Part shown: piece after piece, positions 38,189 through 47,786 of the stretch
How the letters are laid out: each line of letters begins with the position of its first letter
Numbering within the stretch: the first letter of the stretch is position 1
Source of the DNA: Erythrobacter sp. 3-20A1M
Lineage (GTDB): Bacteria; Pseudomonadota; Alphaproteobacteria; Sphingomonadales; Sphingomonadaceae
Reading direction: 5' to 3'
Assembly (NCBI RefSeq): GCF_018636735.1
Contig: NZ_CP045200.1
Span: 248,001-312,000 of the forward strand
Length of the DNA: 64,000 nt
Position numbers and translations under genes: made by a program
The notes under the pieces: model-generated
Seen by the model: only the letters and a program-made list of their open reading frames with translations
What the model was told of the DNA's origin: nothing
Databases searched by the model: none

Positions 38189-39523
38189 ATGAACCGTTTC
38201 GCACTCGGGCTGGCCGCACTGGTCGCCATCGCCGCACCCGCCCATGCTCAGAGCGAGGCCGACATCGCCCGCTTCGCCGATGCCGAATCGGAGTCCGGGC
38301 AGTTCATGGGCGCGGTGCTGGTCGCGCGCGACGGAACGGTGCTGTTCGACCGGGGCTATGGCGATGCCGATCTCGAATGGAACATCGCCAACGATGGCGA
38401 CACAAAGTTCCGCATCGGCTCGCTGACCAAGCAGTTCACCGCCGTCGCCACCCTGATGCTGCGCGACCAGGGCAAGCTGAAGCTCGACGCGCCGGTTTCG
38501 ACCTATCTCCCCGACACCCCGCCCGCCTGGGCGAAGGTTACGGTGCGCAACCTGCTCACCCACACTTCCGGCATCGTCAATTTCACCGGGCTCGACGCGT
38601 TCGATGCGGAAAAGGCCCGGCCGACCGCCGAAGGCGAGCCCATCGCTCTGTTCCGCGACCTGCCGCTGGAATTCGAACCGGGCTCCAAATACGACTATTC
38701 GAACTCCAACTATATCGTCCTCACCCGCATCGTCGAGCGCCTGAGCGGCCGGCCCTATGCGGACTTCGTGCACGAGAACCTGTTCCAGCCGGCGGGAATG
38801 ACCGACACCGCCTATGACGATCAAAGCGCGATCGTGATGCACCGGGCGTCGGGCTACGCTCCGGGGCCGGACGGGCCGCTCAACGCGCCCTATGCCGACA
38901 TGTCTTGGCCGCTCGGCGCGGGCGGGCTCTATTCCACCACCCGCGATCTGCTCAAATGGGAGCGCGCGCTGTTCGGCGGCAAGCTGCTACCCGCCGCCAG
39001 CATGAAGGACCTGCTGACCGTGGCGCGCGACGACTACGCGCTCGGCTTGCTGGTCCAGCGCGAAGGCGAGGCGACGACGATCTCGCACAGCGGCGGGATC
39101 GAGGGGTTCAACAGCTGGCTCGGCTACGATCCCGACCGCAAGGTGACGGTGGCGGTGCTCGCCAACCTGAATGGCCCCGCCGCCTCGCGCCTCGGCACAT
39201 CGCTGATGAAGCTGGCGCAGGGCCGCGAGGCCACGCCGGTCACGGTGCGCAATGAGGTCGCGGTGTCGGCCGAGACGCTGGACGAATACCCGGGCACCTA
39301 TCGCCTCGCGCCGACCTTCGCGATCACCATCCGGCGCGAGGGCGATCATTTGATGGCCCAGGCGACGGGCCAGCCCGAGTTCCAGCTCTACGCCGAGAAG
39401 ACGGACCGCTTCTTCCTGAAAGTGGTCGACGCGGTGGTGGAATTCACCCGCGACGACAGCGGCAAGGTCACCGGCCTGACCCTGTTCCAGAACGGTCAGG
39501 AGATGCCCGCCAGGCGAGAATAG
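38189..39523 (+). CDS. Serine hydrolase, class C beta-lactamase fold
   Basis: Encodes 444 residues with a signal peptide (MNRFALGLAALVAIAAPAHA). The catalytic SxxK is in IGSLTKQFTA (about residue 78), the YxN motif is YSNSN (about 171), and the third motif region is HSGG (about 300). The C-terminal 120 residues form a lipocalin-like domain (DEYPGTYRLAPTF) often fused to such enzymes. Members are esterases, D-aminopeptidases or beta-lactamases; the substrate is not predictable here. It may be controlled by the palindrome upstream. Confidence 0.88.
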   Translation: MNRFALGLAALVAIAAPAHAQSEADIARFADAESESGQFMGAVLVARDGTVLFDRGYGDADLEWNIANDGDTKFRIGSLTKQFTAVATLMLRDQGKLKLDAPVSTYLPDTPPAWAKVTVRNLLTHTSGIVNFTGLDAFDAEKARPTAEGEPIALFRDLPLEFEPGSKYDYSNSNYIVLTRIVERLSGRPYADFVHENLFQPAGMTDTAYDDQSAIVMHRASGYAPGPDGPLNAPYADMSWPLGAGGLYSTTRDLLKWERALFGGKLLPAASMKDLLTVARDDYALGLLVQREGEATTISHSGGIEGFNSWLGYDPDRKVTVAVLANLNGPAASRLGTSLMKLAQGREATPVTVRNEVAVSAETLDEYPGTYRLAPTFAITIRREGDHLMAQATGQPEFQLYAEKTDRFFLKVVDAVVEFTRDDSGKVTGLTLFQNGQEMPARRE

Positions 39524-39556
39524 GGCGGGCAGCGCTCCCGGCCACCCCGATCGCGA

Positions 39557-41233
39557 TCAGATACGCTCCGGATAGATCGGGTCGATATCGACCGGGATGC
39601 CGCCCATCGCGGCGATCGCGGCCCGGGCATGATCGTCGAGCCTGGCGTAGCGAGCGAAGAACGCCTTGGTCCCGGCGTAATCGCCCCGCGCCTGCAGCAT
39701 TAGCTGGTCGTGGAGGAGATCGGTGAGGCCACTTTCCAGCTTCGCGTAGTCGACCACGTAGCGCTGCGCCGCATCGTCCCAGCGGAACGCGCCCTTTTCC
39801 TTCAGATAGCCGTATTGCAGCGCCGCGCCCTTGCCGTGCGCCTCCTCCGTGCCGAAGCGGACCGCGCGGAAGATGCCGGCGAAGTAGGAGGCGAGCAGCT
39901 GCTGTTTCTCGCTCGCGGGGATTTCGCCGCGCTCCATCATGTAGAGCACGTTGTACGCGCCCATCACGTCGGCCTTCGATTCCTCGATCGCGGAATACTG
40001 GTCCTTGAGCTCAGCGCTGACCGTGGTCCTGCGCCCGTCGACGGTGATGCTGCCCGGCCCCAGGCTGTGCGACAGCTCGTGGAACAGCGTTTCCAGCTCC
40101 ATGTATTTCTTCGCCACCAGCGCGGCTTGGTCGGGCTTCAGGATCACCCCCGCCATCGGCTTCAGGATGCGATCGTATTTGGCGCCGAGCACATTGGCGA
40201 GGATCACTTTCTTCGCGCCCTTGGCCTCGCGCACGCGCTCGTCGTTCGGCAGGTTGAAGGCGATGGTCTGCACGCCCGGTTCGTTGTCGCCGCCGCCATG
40301 CACCTGGTCCGCCACCGCGATGGGGCTTTCCGAACCGCGTTCGAAATTCTTGTACCGGTCCTCGATCGGCAGGTTCTTTTCCATGTCGCGCAGATAGTTC
40401 TTGTACTTCGCCAGCGCCGCGCTTTCCTCGGGATTGCGCAGGGTGACGAAGCTCTCGAACGCGGTCTTCGTGCCGTAGAGCCTGTCGGTATAGACCTCGT
40501 ACGGGCCGATCGCGACTTCGATCGGCGTGTCCTTCAGATCCATCCAGGCGAGCTCGCTCTGGTAGTAGTCATCGGTGAGGAAGGCCTTGGCCCGCAGGTT
40601 CAGGAATTTCTTCAGGCTCGGATTGCTGGTGCGCGCCGCCGCCTTCTCCAGCAGCGCGGCGGCGGGTTTGAGCCATTGGGCGTATTCGACCGAATAGGGG
40701 ATCGCCTTCAACGCGTCGCCCTCGCGCCGCACCACGGTGTAGGGGCTGGTCAGCGCATCCTTCTGATCGGGATGCGCCGCGAGATAGGCGTCGAATTCCT
40801 CGCGCGTCATGTCGGTGGGATAGAAGCCCGCCCCTTCCGGCATGGCGTCGGTGCCGTAGAAGGGATGCAGTTCCGCGATCTCGTCCCATGGCCCGAAATT
40901 GCGGTCGAACATCGCCAGCAGCCGGTCGCGATCGGCGCGCCGGATGCGCGAGATGGCGGTGCGGATCTGCGGATTGTCGGCATAGCGCTGGCGCAGGTAG
41001 ATTTCGCTCATCAGGTCGGACGCCTGGATCAGCAGGTTCACCACATCGCGCTCTTCGGCGGAGAGGTAGGACGTGTCCGGGTCCATCCGGATCTCCGCCA
41101 GCTTCGCGTATTGCGCATCCATATCGTAGCCTTCCGCCGCAGCGGATCGTGCGCTTGCGATATCGGCGGTATCGGCCATCGGCGCGGCGCACGCGGCTGT
41201 CGTCAGGAGAAGCGGGAGAATGGCTTTGCGCAT
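39557..41233 (-). CDS. M49-like (dipeptidyl-peptidase III family) zinc peptidase, lipoprotein
   Basis: Encodes 558 residues from ATG 41233; an earlier frame start would add an unlikely basic leader. A lipoprotein signal (ILPLLLTTAAC) is present. The zinc site is ETLFHELSHSLGPGS (about residue 400), with the third ligand in AIEESKADVMGAYN about 45 residues on. This differs from the HEXXGH motif of typical dipeptidyl-peptidase III but matches the shorter HEXXH-like bacterial relatives. Cleavage of dipeptides from peptide N-termini is a family expectation. Confidence 0.8.
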   Translation of the reverse strand: MRKAILPLLLTTAACAAPMADTADIASARSAAAEGYDMDAQYAKLAEIRMDPDTSYLSAEERDVVNLLIQASDLMSEIYLRQRYADNPQIRTAISRIRRADRDRLLAMFDRNFGPWDEIAELHPFYGTDAMPEGAGFYPTDMTREEFDAYLAAHPDQKDALTSPYTVVRREGDALKAIPYSVEYAQWLKPAAALLEKAAARTSNPSLKKFLNLRAKAFLTDDYYQSELAWMDLKDTPIEVAIGPYEVYTDRLYGTKTAFESFVTLRNPEESAALAKYKNYLRDMEKNLPIEDRYKNFERGSESPIAVADQVHGGGDNEPGVQTIAFNLPNDERVREAKGAKKVILANVLGAKYDRILKPMAGVILKPDQAALVAKKYMELETLFHELSHSLGPGSITVDGRRTTVSAELKDQYSAIEESKADVMGAYNVLYMMERGEIPASEKQQLLASYFAGIFRAVRFGTEEAHGKGAALQYGYLKEKGAFRWDDAAQRYVVDYAKLESGLTDLLHDQLMLQARGDYAGTKAFFARYARLDDHARAAIAAMGGIPVDIDPIYPERI

Positions 41234-41397
41234 GGGCGGGGTTCCTTTGCGATGAACGGTATCAACGGTCGATCTAACGGGCGGTGCCCGGCGTGTCACG
41301 GCAACCGCTGCCAGGGGGCGGCGTGCAACGGGTGGTGCCGTGCGCACGAGAGGCCTAAGGGGCCGCGCATGATTCTCTCCTGTCGCACCGTGCCGTA

Positions 41398-42060
41398 ATG
41401 CCAGACGCACAGACCATCCTGACGCCGCTGCTCGACTGGCTTGATCTGGCCGGCGTGGCGGTGTTCGCGCTGTCGGGCGCGCTGATCGCCGCGCGCGAGC
41501 GGCAGACCTTCGTCACCCTGTCCTTCTTCTCCCTCGTCACCGGGGTCGGCGGGGGGACGATCCGCGACCTGCTGATCGGTGCACCGGTGTTCTGGATTCA
41601 CGATCCCTGGGTCGCGGCGGTGACGCTGATCGTGGCGCTGGCGGTGTGGTTCACCCCGACCCGCATCTGGACCGGCCATCTGCTCGACTATGCCGACGGG
41701 CTGGGTCTCACCGCCTACGCGGTTCTCGGCACGGCCAAAGCGATGACCTATGGCGTTCCGCCCGTCCCCGCCGCGATGATGGGCGTGGTGACGGGGTGCG
41801 TGGGCGGCATTATCCGTGACGTGGTGGCGGGTCGCCCGTCGATCCTGATGAAGCCGGAGCTTTACGTTACTGCCTCGGCTCTTTCCGCAACGCTCTGCGC
41901 CATCGGCACCGAGCTCAATATCGCGCGGGGCTTCACCTGGACCGGAGCGACGGCGGCGGGCTACGCACTGCGCAGCGCCGCCATCCGCTTCAATCTGGCG
42001 CTGCCGGCTTATCATGAACGGGCCGCGGCGACAGCGGAAGAGGAAAATCAGTCGCCGTAA
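41398..42060 (+). CDS. Trimeric intracellular cation channel family protein (UPF0126)
   Basis: Encodes 220 residues. Two similar three-helix halves are visible: FALSGALIAARE then TGVGGGTIRDLLIG, and AYAVLGTAKAM then TGCVGGIIRDVVAGRPSIL. Glycine-rich GGG/GG..RD motifs are diagnostic of the TRIC/YicG fold, a potassium-permeable trimer in the inner membrane. No clear ribosome binding site precedes the ATG. Its end overlaps the convergent small gene by 13 bases. Confidence 0.88.
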   Translation: MPDAQTILTPLLDWLDLAGVAVFALSGALIAARERQTFVTLSFFSLVTGVGGGTIRDLLIGAPVFWIHDPWVAAVTLIVALAVWFTPTRIWTGHLLDYADGLGLTAYAVLGTAKAMTYGVPPVPAAMMGVVTGCVGGIIRDVVAGRPSILMKPELYVTASALSATLCAIGTELNIARGFTWTGATAAGYALRSAAIRFNLALPAYHERAAATAEEENQSP

Positions 42061-42587
42061 TAGTCCGCCGGGGGGCCTCCGGGATAGTCGGACCGCGCGT
42101 TCGGATCGTAATCATACGCGCCCGACGGCGCGTCAGGTGCCGGGGAGCCGGCCCGGGCGCGGGCATTGTAATAGGTCTGATCGTCGTACTGTCCGTCGGC
42201 GGACGCATAGCTGTCGTTATAGGCCTGGTCGTTATAGGCTTGATCGGGGGCCTGCGGATAATCGTCGTCGTATTGCGGCTCGTAGCGGGGTTCCTCGCGC
42301 GGCTTCTGGCTGGCGGTGGCGAGCGCGGCGAGACCGCCGATCACCGCCGCCCCGATCAGGATGTCGGTGCCGGTGATGCCGTTGTCGTCGCGATGGTGGC
42401 GATAGCGGCGATCGCGCCACCTCCGGTCGTACTGGTGCGCATCCGCATCGAGGAAGGCCAGAGCCGACCCCTGATCATAGACGGCAGGCGAAACCGGGGT
42501 CTGTACCTGCGCCGCAGAGGCGGAAATCGGCACGACCGCCATCGAAGCGGCGGCAAGTCCGGCGAGCAGGGAAGGCAGTCGTGTCAT
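42048..42587 (-). CDS. Small envelope protein, Tyr/Asp-rich tail
   Basis: Encodes 179 residues with a signal peptide (LLAGLAAASMAVVPISASAA) and AAGGGTGA before the ATG. A glycine-rich hydrophobic helix (GTDILIGAAVIGGLAALATA) lies near 80-100, followed by a low-complexity tail rich in Y, D, Q and P. The middle is similar to the next gene (DDGISTGEVIAGAVILGG), so the two are paralogues in that part. RcnB- or glycine-zipper-like roles are conceivable but not supported. Confidence 0.68.
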   Translation of the reverse strand: MTRLPSLLAGLAAASMAVVPISASAAQVQTPVSPAVYDQGSALAFLDADAHQYDRRWRDRRYRHHRDDNGITGTDILIGAAVIGGLAALATASQKPREEPRYEPQYDDDYPQAPDQAYNDQAYNDSYASADGQYDDQTYYNARARAGSPAPDAPSGAYDYDPNARSDYPGGPPADYYGD

Positions 42588-42676
42588 GATGAAATCACCC
42601 TTTCGATAGGGAAGAGGCGGAAAATGCGCGGTTCAGCCTGTCGTGAGGCTGAACCGCAGCTTTGCGAGAGATTGCG

Positions 42677-43198
42677 TCACCGCAGCCCGCGAATACCGTG
42701 ATAGTCGATGTCGACCACGCGGCCGCGGCTGATGTCGCAAGTGAAGCGACCGGTGTCGTAGCCACCGCGGCGATTGTAGCGGCCATAGCCCCGACCCGCA
42801 TCGACCGCGATGTTGCCGCGAACCTGCCAGCCATAGCGCGTGTCGTTCACCCGGCTGATATTGGTGACGTCGGCGCGATACCCGTAGCGGTTGGCATTGC
42901 CTTCCGCGGCGCGCACGCACTGCTCCACCGCGGCGCGCGGATTGCCCCGGCTGCGATAATAATTGTCACGATAGCGGGCATCGTAGCGGCGGTCCCCGCG
43001 ATACCGGTCGCGGTTCTTGCCGATCGAGCTGGCGATGGCGACGATGCCGCCCAGGATGACGGCGCCGGCGATCACTTCGCCCGTGCTGATACCGTCGTCG
43101 CGACCGTAACGATCGCGGGCCATTGCGGGGGCTGCCGAAGTCACCGCCATCGCACCTGCGGCGACGGTTCCGAGCAGGGCTTTTGAAACGGTTCTCAT
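42677..43198 (-). CDS. Small envelope protein, Arg/Tyr-rich
   Basis: Encodes 173 residues after a strong GAGGAG site. Signal peptide (ALLGTVAAGAMAVTSAAPAMA), a hydrophobic helix (STGEVIAGAVILGGIVAIAS) and a C-terminal domain (about 95-173) with paired cysteines (VEQCVRAAEG, GRFTCDISRG) that looks like a small folded module. Shares its helix region with the downstream gene at 42048-42587, 89 bases away. Expression with that gene is likely. Confidence 0.7.
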   Translation of the reverse strand: MRTVSKALLGTVAAGAMAVTSAAPAMARDRYGRDDGISTGEVIAGAVILGGIVAIASSIGKNRDRYRGDRRYDARYRDNYYRSRGNPRAAVEQCVRAAEGNANRYGYRADVTNISRVNDTRYGWQVRGNIAVDAGRGYGRYNRRGGYDTGRFTCDISRGRVVDIDYHGIRGLR

Positions 43199-43350
43199 AT
43201 GTTGCTCCTCGCATCAGGCCGGGGCGGGACTGCCTCGGTTGATCCCCTTATGGAGCATCGGCAATGAGACGACGCTGAATTGACGCGACAGCCTCCGTTC
43301 AGTTAACAGCCTAGTTATCTGAACGCACTTATACGTTCGAACCAATTGAA

Positions 43351-43378
43351 AAGGGCCGCGAGTTTCCCCGCGGCCCTT
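43351..43378 (-). terminator. Terminator of the rpoA-rplQ operon
   Basis: AAGGGCCGCG and CGCGGCCCTT form a perfect 10-bp stem with an 8-base loop, 25 bases after the rplQ stop. On the minus strand TT follows the stem. Placement at the end of the leftward ribosomal operon supports the call despite the short U-tract. Confidence 0.75.
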
Positions 43379-43402
43379 CCGGTTGTTCGATATGTGGAGG
43401 GC

Positions 43403-43825
43403 TTACGCGTCCTCGTAATCTTCCTCGTCGTTCATAACCGGGCCCGAGTCCTGGCCCTTGGCCTCCTCGTCGCGGTCGACGAATTCGATCACCGCCATCT
43501 GCGCGGCGTCGCTACCGCGGTAGCCGGCCTTGATGACGCGGGTGTAACCACCCTCGCGATCGGAATAACGCTCGGCCAGAACGTCGAACAGCTTCTTGAG
43601 CTGGGTCTCGTCGCCCAGGCGGCTCATCGCAAGGCGACGGTTGGAGAGGCCGCCGCGCTTCGCCAGCGTGATCAGCTTCTCGACATAGGGGCGCAGTTCC
43701 TTCGCCTTCGGCGCGGTGGTGAGGATCTGCTCGTGCTTGATCAGCGCGGCCGACATGTTGCGGAACATGGCGGTGCGGTGGCCAGACTTGCGGTTCAGCT
43801 TACGCTGCGAAATTCCGTGACGCAT
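43403..43825 (-). CDS. rplQ: 50S ribosomal protein L17
   Basis: Encodes 140 residues. Typical start [17 protein letters not shown], then [15 protein letters not shown] and [14 protein letters not shown]. The acidic C-terminal tail ([20 protein letters not shown]) extends past the E. coli protein. Last gene of the alpha operon, 90 bases after rpoA. Confidence 0.97.
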   Translation of the reverse strand: MRHGISQRKLNRKSGHRTAMFRNMSAALIKHEQILTTAPKAKELRPYVEKLITLAKRGGLSNRRLAMSRLGDETQLKKLFDVLAERYSDREGGYTRVIKAGYRGSDAAQMAVIEFVDRDEEAKGQDSGPVMNDEEDYEDA

Positions 43826-43915
43826 ATTTCATTCCTTCGTTCGTAAGGGGGCCGTGCGAGGTACCCCGGTACGGGCCGGATTTGCGGGTCCGGCCCCTGC
43901 CCGTCGCGAGGTGAA

Positions 43916-44971
43916 CTAACCCAGCAGCTCCTGTTCGAGCTTCTTGGCCATTTCCTCGATGTTCTCCGGCGGCCAGCCGGGGATGTCCATGCCAAGGCGC
44001 AGGCCCATCGAGGAAAGGACTTCCTTGATCTCGTTGAGCGACTTGCGGCCGAAGTTCGGCGTGCGGAGCATCTCGGCCTCGGTCTTCTGGACCAGGTCGC
44101 CGATATAGATGATGTTGTCGTTCTTCAGGTAGTTCGCCGAACGCACCGACAGCTCCAGCTCGTCGACCTTCTTGAGGAGGTAGCGGTTGAGCTGGTTGGC
44201 ATCCGATTCCTGCGGCTCGGCGGCCATGCCGATCATCGCGCTCTGCGGCTGCGGGATGCCGTCCTCGAAGTGGACGAACAGCGTCAGCTGATCCTGCAGG
44301 ATGCGCGCGGCGTAGGCCACGGCATCTTCCGGGGTCACGGTGCCGTCGGTCTCCACCGTCAGATTCAGCTTGTCGTAGTCGAGCTCCTGCCCGACGCGGG
44401 CGTTGTCGACCTTGTAGCTGACCTGGCGCACGGGCGAATACAGGCTGTCCACCGGGATCAGACCGATCGGCGCATCGACCGGACGGTTCGCGACCGCGGG
44501 GACATAGCCCTTACCCACGTCGGCGGTGAGTTCCATGTTGAGGTTCGCACCTTCGTCGAGGTGGCAGAGCACGAGATCCTTGTTCATGATCTCGATGTCG
44601 CCCGAAACGGCGATGTCGCCCGCCTTGACCGCACCCGGGCCGGTCTTGGAAAGCTGGAGACGCTTGGGCCCCTCGCCTTCCATCTTCAGCGCGATCTGTT
44701 TCACGTTCAGGACGATATCGGTCACGTCCTCGCGCACGCCGGCGAGCGAGGAGAATTCGTGCAGCACGTTCTCGATCTTGATCGAGGTGATCGCGGCACC
44801 CTGCAGGCTGGAGAGCAGCACGCGGCGCAAGGCGTTGCCGAGCGTCAGACCGAAACCGCGTTCCAGCGGCTCGGCTACGAAAGTGGTCTTGCGCTTCTTG
44901 TCACCGCTGTCCTTGATGTCGAGCTGCGTCGGCTTCTTGAGTTCCTGCCAGTTCTTGGTGTTGACGGACAT
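43916..44971 (-). CDS. rpoA: RNA polymerase alpha subunit
   Basis: Encodes 351 residues starting [18 protein letters not shown]. The N-terminal dimerisation domain carries [18 protein letters not shown], and the C-terminal domain (about 265-340) has the DNA/activator-binding helix-hairpin region [13 protein letters not shown] and [14 protein letters not shown]. It assembles the polymerase core. Stands between rpsK and rplQ as usual in the alpha operon. Confidence 0.98.
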   Translation of the reverse strand: MSVNTKNWQELKKPTQLDIKDSGDKKRKTTFVAEPLERGFGLTLGNALRRVLLSSLQGAAITSIKIENVLHEFSSLAGVREDVTDIVLNVKQIALKMEGEGPKRLQLSKTGPGAVKAGDIAVSGDIEIMNKDLVLCHLDEGANLNMELTADVGKGYVPAVANRPVDAPIGLIPVDSLYSPVRQVSYKVDNARVGQELDYDKLNLTVETDGTVTPEDAVAYAARILQDQLTLFVHFEDGIPQPQSAMIGMAAEPQESDANQLNRYLLKKVDELELSVRSANYLKNDNIIYIGDLVQKTEAEMLRTPNFGRKSLNEIKEVLSSMGLRLGMDIPGWPPENIEEMAKKLEQELLG

Positions 44972-45077
44972 GGGATTCCCCTGGTGTTCGAATTCGGGCG
45001 GACCGGTGCGCTGGCCTTGCGCGTCCAATCCGGGATGGGAGCGGCGGCACCGTTAGGCGCCGCCGGGCAGGCTCGGA

Positions 45078-45467
45078 TCAGACGCGGCGACGCTTCGACG
45101 GGCGCACCCCGTTATGCGGGATCGGGGTGACGTCACGGATCGAGGTGATCGTGAAGCCGACCGCCGCGAGCCCGCGCAGCGCGCTCTCACGACCCGAACC
45201 GGGGCCCTTGACCTCGACCTCGAGGGTGCGGACGCCGTGCTCGGCGGCCTTCTTGCCCGCATCGTCGGCGGCGACCTGCGCGGCATAGGGCGTCGACTTG
45301 CGGCTGCCCTTGAAGCCCATCATGCCGGCGCTGGACCAGCTGATCGCATTGCCCTGCGCATCGGTGATGGTGATCATGGTGTTGTTGAAGCTGGCGTTGA
45401 TGTGCGCAACGCCGCTGGTGATGTTCTTGCGTTCGCGGCGCCGGATACGGCTGGGTTCGCGTGCCAT
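45078..45467 (-). CDS. rpsK: 30S ribosomal protein S11
   Basis: Encodes 129 residues. [20 protein letters not shown] and [14 protein letters not shown] are typical, with the C-terminal [15 protein letters not shown]11 is part of the 30S platform near the E site. Follows rpsM by 57 bases. Confidence 0.98.
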   Translation of the reverse strand: MAREPSRIRRRERKNITSGVAHINASFNNTMITITDAQGNAISWSSAGMMGFKGSRKSTPYAAQVAADDAGKKAAEHGVRTLEVEVKGPGSGRESALRGLAAVGFTITSIRDVTPIPHNGVRPSKRRRV

Positions 45468-45524
45468 GGTGATGTTTCCCTAACTTGAGAGAAGAAGACG
45501 GGTAAGCTGCGGAAGGACCCGCGC

Positions 45525-45893
45525 TTACTTCTTCTTACCTGCGATCGGCTTCGCCTTGCCCTTTCGGGTGCGGGCGTTGGTGTGCGTGCGCTGACCGCGC
45601 ACGGGCAGGCCCGCACGGTGGCGCAGGCCGCGATAGGACCGCAGGTCCATCAGCCGCTTGATGTTCATCGCCGTCTCACGGCGGAGGTCACCCTCCACGG
45701 TGTGTTCGGCGTCGATCGCCTCGCGAATCTGCAGCACCTCGGCATCGGTGAGGTCCTGGACGCGGGTCTTGTGATCGATGCCCAGCTTGTTGGCGATTTC
45801 CACGGCGGTCGTGCGACCGATCCCGTGGATGTAGGTGAGCGCGATGATCACGCGCTTGTTGGTGGGGATATTGACCCCGGCAATACGAGCCAC
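45525..45893 (-). CDS. rpsM: 30S ribosomal protein S13
   Basis: Encodes 122 residues: [20 protein letters not shown], then HGIGRTTA and [21 protein letters not shown]13 contacts the 50S subunit and P-site tRNA. First gene of the rpsM-rpsK-rpoA-rplQ block. Here it is separated from adk by about 1.9 kb holding two non-ribosomal genes. Confidence 0.98.
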   Translation of the reverse strand: MARIAGVNIPTNKRVIIALTYIHGIGRTTAVEIANKLGIDHKTRVQDLTDAEVLQIREAIDAEHTVEGDLRRETAMNIKRLMDLRSYRGLRHRAGLPVRGQRTHTNARTRKGKAKPIAGKKK

Positions 45894-46082
45894 TTACTTC
45901 TCCATGCTCCACAGGGGGACGGTCGATCCGCGGATGCGCGAAGCGGCGCCCCCTATCTCATCGCTGATATTCATTCGGCGGCTGCGGACACGAAGGGCCG
46001 GAAAAGCCAAAAGTCCGGTTGGCGTGCCAGTGTCTCGCAGCCTGCCGGACTCATATATCTCGCAACAATCGAATGAATGGCG

Positions 46083-46111
46083 CGCTTAGGCCGATTCTCA
46101 CCACGCGTCAA
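46083..46111 (-). promoter_or_regulatory. Candidate promoter for the rpsM operon
   Basis: On the minus strand TTGACG (46106-46111) and TAAGCG (46083-46088) are 17 bases apart, about 190 bases upstream of rpsM. The -35 is strong, the -10 weak. A dedicated promoter is plausible because the usual upstream ribosomal genes are distant. Confidence 0.4.
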
Positions 46112-46214
46112 CAGCGCGCGATGCGAAAGCGGCGCGAGCTCCATATGGGTCCCGCGTAGCGCGTTTCAAGCGCGATTTACTCTGTCACGCCCGCTCTGTC
46201 AAAAGCCGCACGCC

Positions 46215-46999
46215 TTACGGGAAATTGGCGGTGAAGGCCCCTCCGTCCAAGAGCAGATTCTGTCCGGTGATGAAGCCTGCGTGCGTACTGGCGAGAAAGG
46301 CGCAGGCCGCGCCGAATTCCTCCGGATTGCCCAGCCTGCCAACCGGTTGGACGGCTGCCCGCTGTTCGCGCACCGCATCGCGCGACTTGCCCGTGTTCTC
46401 GGCGATCCGATCGATGATCGAGGCCTGCCGGTCGGTGTCGAAATTACCGGGCAGGAGATTGTTGATCGTAACACCCTTCGGCGCGACCTGCCGCGCGACG
46501 CCGGACAGGAACGCGGTCAGACCGGCCCGCGCGCCGGAGGACAGATCGAGCTTCTCGATCCCGGTCAGCACGCTCGCCGAAGTGATGTTGAGAATCCGGC
46601 CGAAGCCGCGCTCCTCCATACCGCCGATGACCAGCTGGATCATCGCGATCGGGGTGACCATGTTGGACTGGAGCCCGGCGTGAATGTCCTGTTCGGAAAG
46701 TTCGCGGAAATCGGCCAGCGGCGGCCCGCCTGCATTGTTGACGAGGATGTCGGCCGCCCCACCCGCCGCTTCGATCAGCGCCTCGCGCGTTTCCGCTTCG
46801 GTTACATCTCCCGCTACGGTGACGATCCGCGCCCGCTCCGCTCGCGCAGTTCGGCGGCGGTCCGCTCCAGTCTGTCGACGTCGCGTCCGTTTACAACCAC
46901 CGCGCACCCGGCTTCGGCTAGATGCGCTGCACAAGCTCGGCCCAGCCCGGCGCTCGAAGCGCAGACGATCGCGGTCTTCCCGGCTATTCCCAGATCCAT
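46215..46999 (-). pseudogene. SDR-family oxidoreductase, frameshifted
   Basis: The first 50 or so codons (from ATG 46999) encode a Rossmann start: AGKTAIVCASSAGLGRACA. The matching continuation, from ARIVTVAGDVTEAETREAL to FITGQNLLLDGGAF and a stop at 46215, is in the next frame. The switch falls near 46825-46840 in a GC-rich run, where one added base would rejoin ELRERSG to RIVTVAG. The catalytic region reads LSSGARAGLTAF in place of YxxxK, as in a known atypical SDR subgroup. It may be a recent pseudogene or a sequencing error. Confidence 0.78.
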
Positions 47000-47008
47000 C
47001 GTGTCGTC

Positions 47009-47713
47009 TCAGCCCTTCGGTTTCTTGCCCAGCGCGTCCACGGCGTCGAGCACGTTGTCGGAACTCGCTTCGGGAGCCTGTGCAGCTGGCTTCGGTTTGC
47101 CTGCGGGCGCGGCGCGCTCTTCGGCGGCGCCCTCCCCCGCGGCATCGACCTTACCGCCGAGCTTCTTCGCGAGGCCCGCGAGTTGCTGGCTCATCACGCC
47201 GTCCACCGCCTTGGCGATGTCGGCCGTATCGTAGCGCGTCTTGCCGCCGACGACATATTCCCACAGAATTCGCGTGCCGCCCGCGACCGGCTTGATCGTA
47301 ATCGTCAGGACGCCGGTCGCCGGTTCGCTCTGCAACGGGCCGAGCCCCCCACGCATGCGCAGCGCATTGCGCGGGAAGGCTTGCAGCACGACCATGTGCT
47401 GGACGCTCCCCGCCAGGCCGACCACGCCGTCCGTGTCGCTCTCCGGAATGCGCTCGCAGAAACACCCGCCGCCCTGCGGAGTGATCGACATGTTCGCGGC
47501 GTCGCCCGACCAGGTATGCTCGTCGCTCCACCACTCGCCCGGAGAGATCAGCGCAAGCCACACCGCCTGCGGATCGGCGGGGACCGTCGCGCTGTCCTGC
47601 GTGACGAAGAAATCCGCCTCCTGCCTCACGACCTTGGCCTGCACCGGAGTCGCCATGGCAAGCGCCGTTCCGGCGGTGAGCGCGCACGCACCGATTATCC
47701 GTTTTCCGATCAC
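47009..47713 (-). CDS. SRPBCC (START-like) domain protein, exported
   Basis: Encodes 234 residues from a GTG preceded by GGAGGA; ATG 47737 is an alternative. A signal peptide (IIGACALTAGTALAMATPVQA) is followed by a START/polyketide-cyclase type domain (PADPQAVWLALISPGEWWSD to GGTRILWEYVVGG). The last 45 residues are Ala/Pro/Lys-rich. Ligand unknown. It sits 73 bases after adk and 9 bases before the broken SDR gene, so the group forms an insert within the ribosomal cluster. Confidence 0.78.
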   Translation of the reverse strand: MIGKRIIGACALTAGTALAMATPVQAKVVRQEADFFVTQDSATVPADPQAVWLALISPGEWWSDEHTWSGDAANMSITPQGGGCFCERIPESDTDGVVGLAGSVQHMVVLQAFPRNALRMRGGLGPLQSEPATGVLTITIKPVAGGTRILWEYVVGGKTRYDTADIAKAVDGVMSQQLAGLAKKLGGKVDAAGEGAAEERAAPAGKPKPAAQAPEASSDNVLDAVDALGKKPKG

Positions 47714-47786
47714 CCTCGCTCCTCCTTCGCATCCCATCCTAGGCGAACGGGCGTGCCGAGGGAATGGGAAGCAAAAGGGGAAATGA

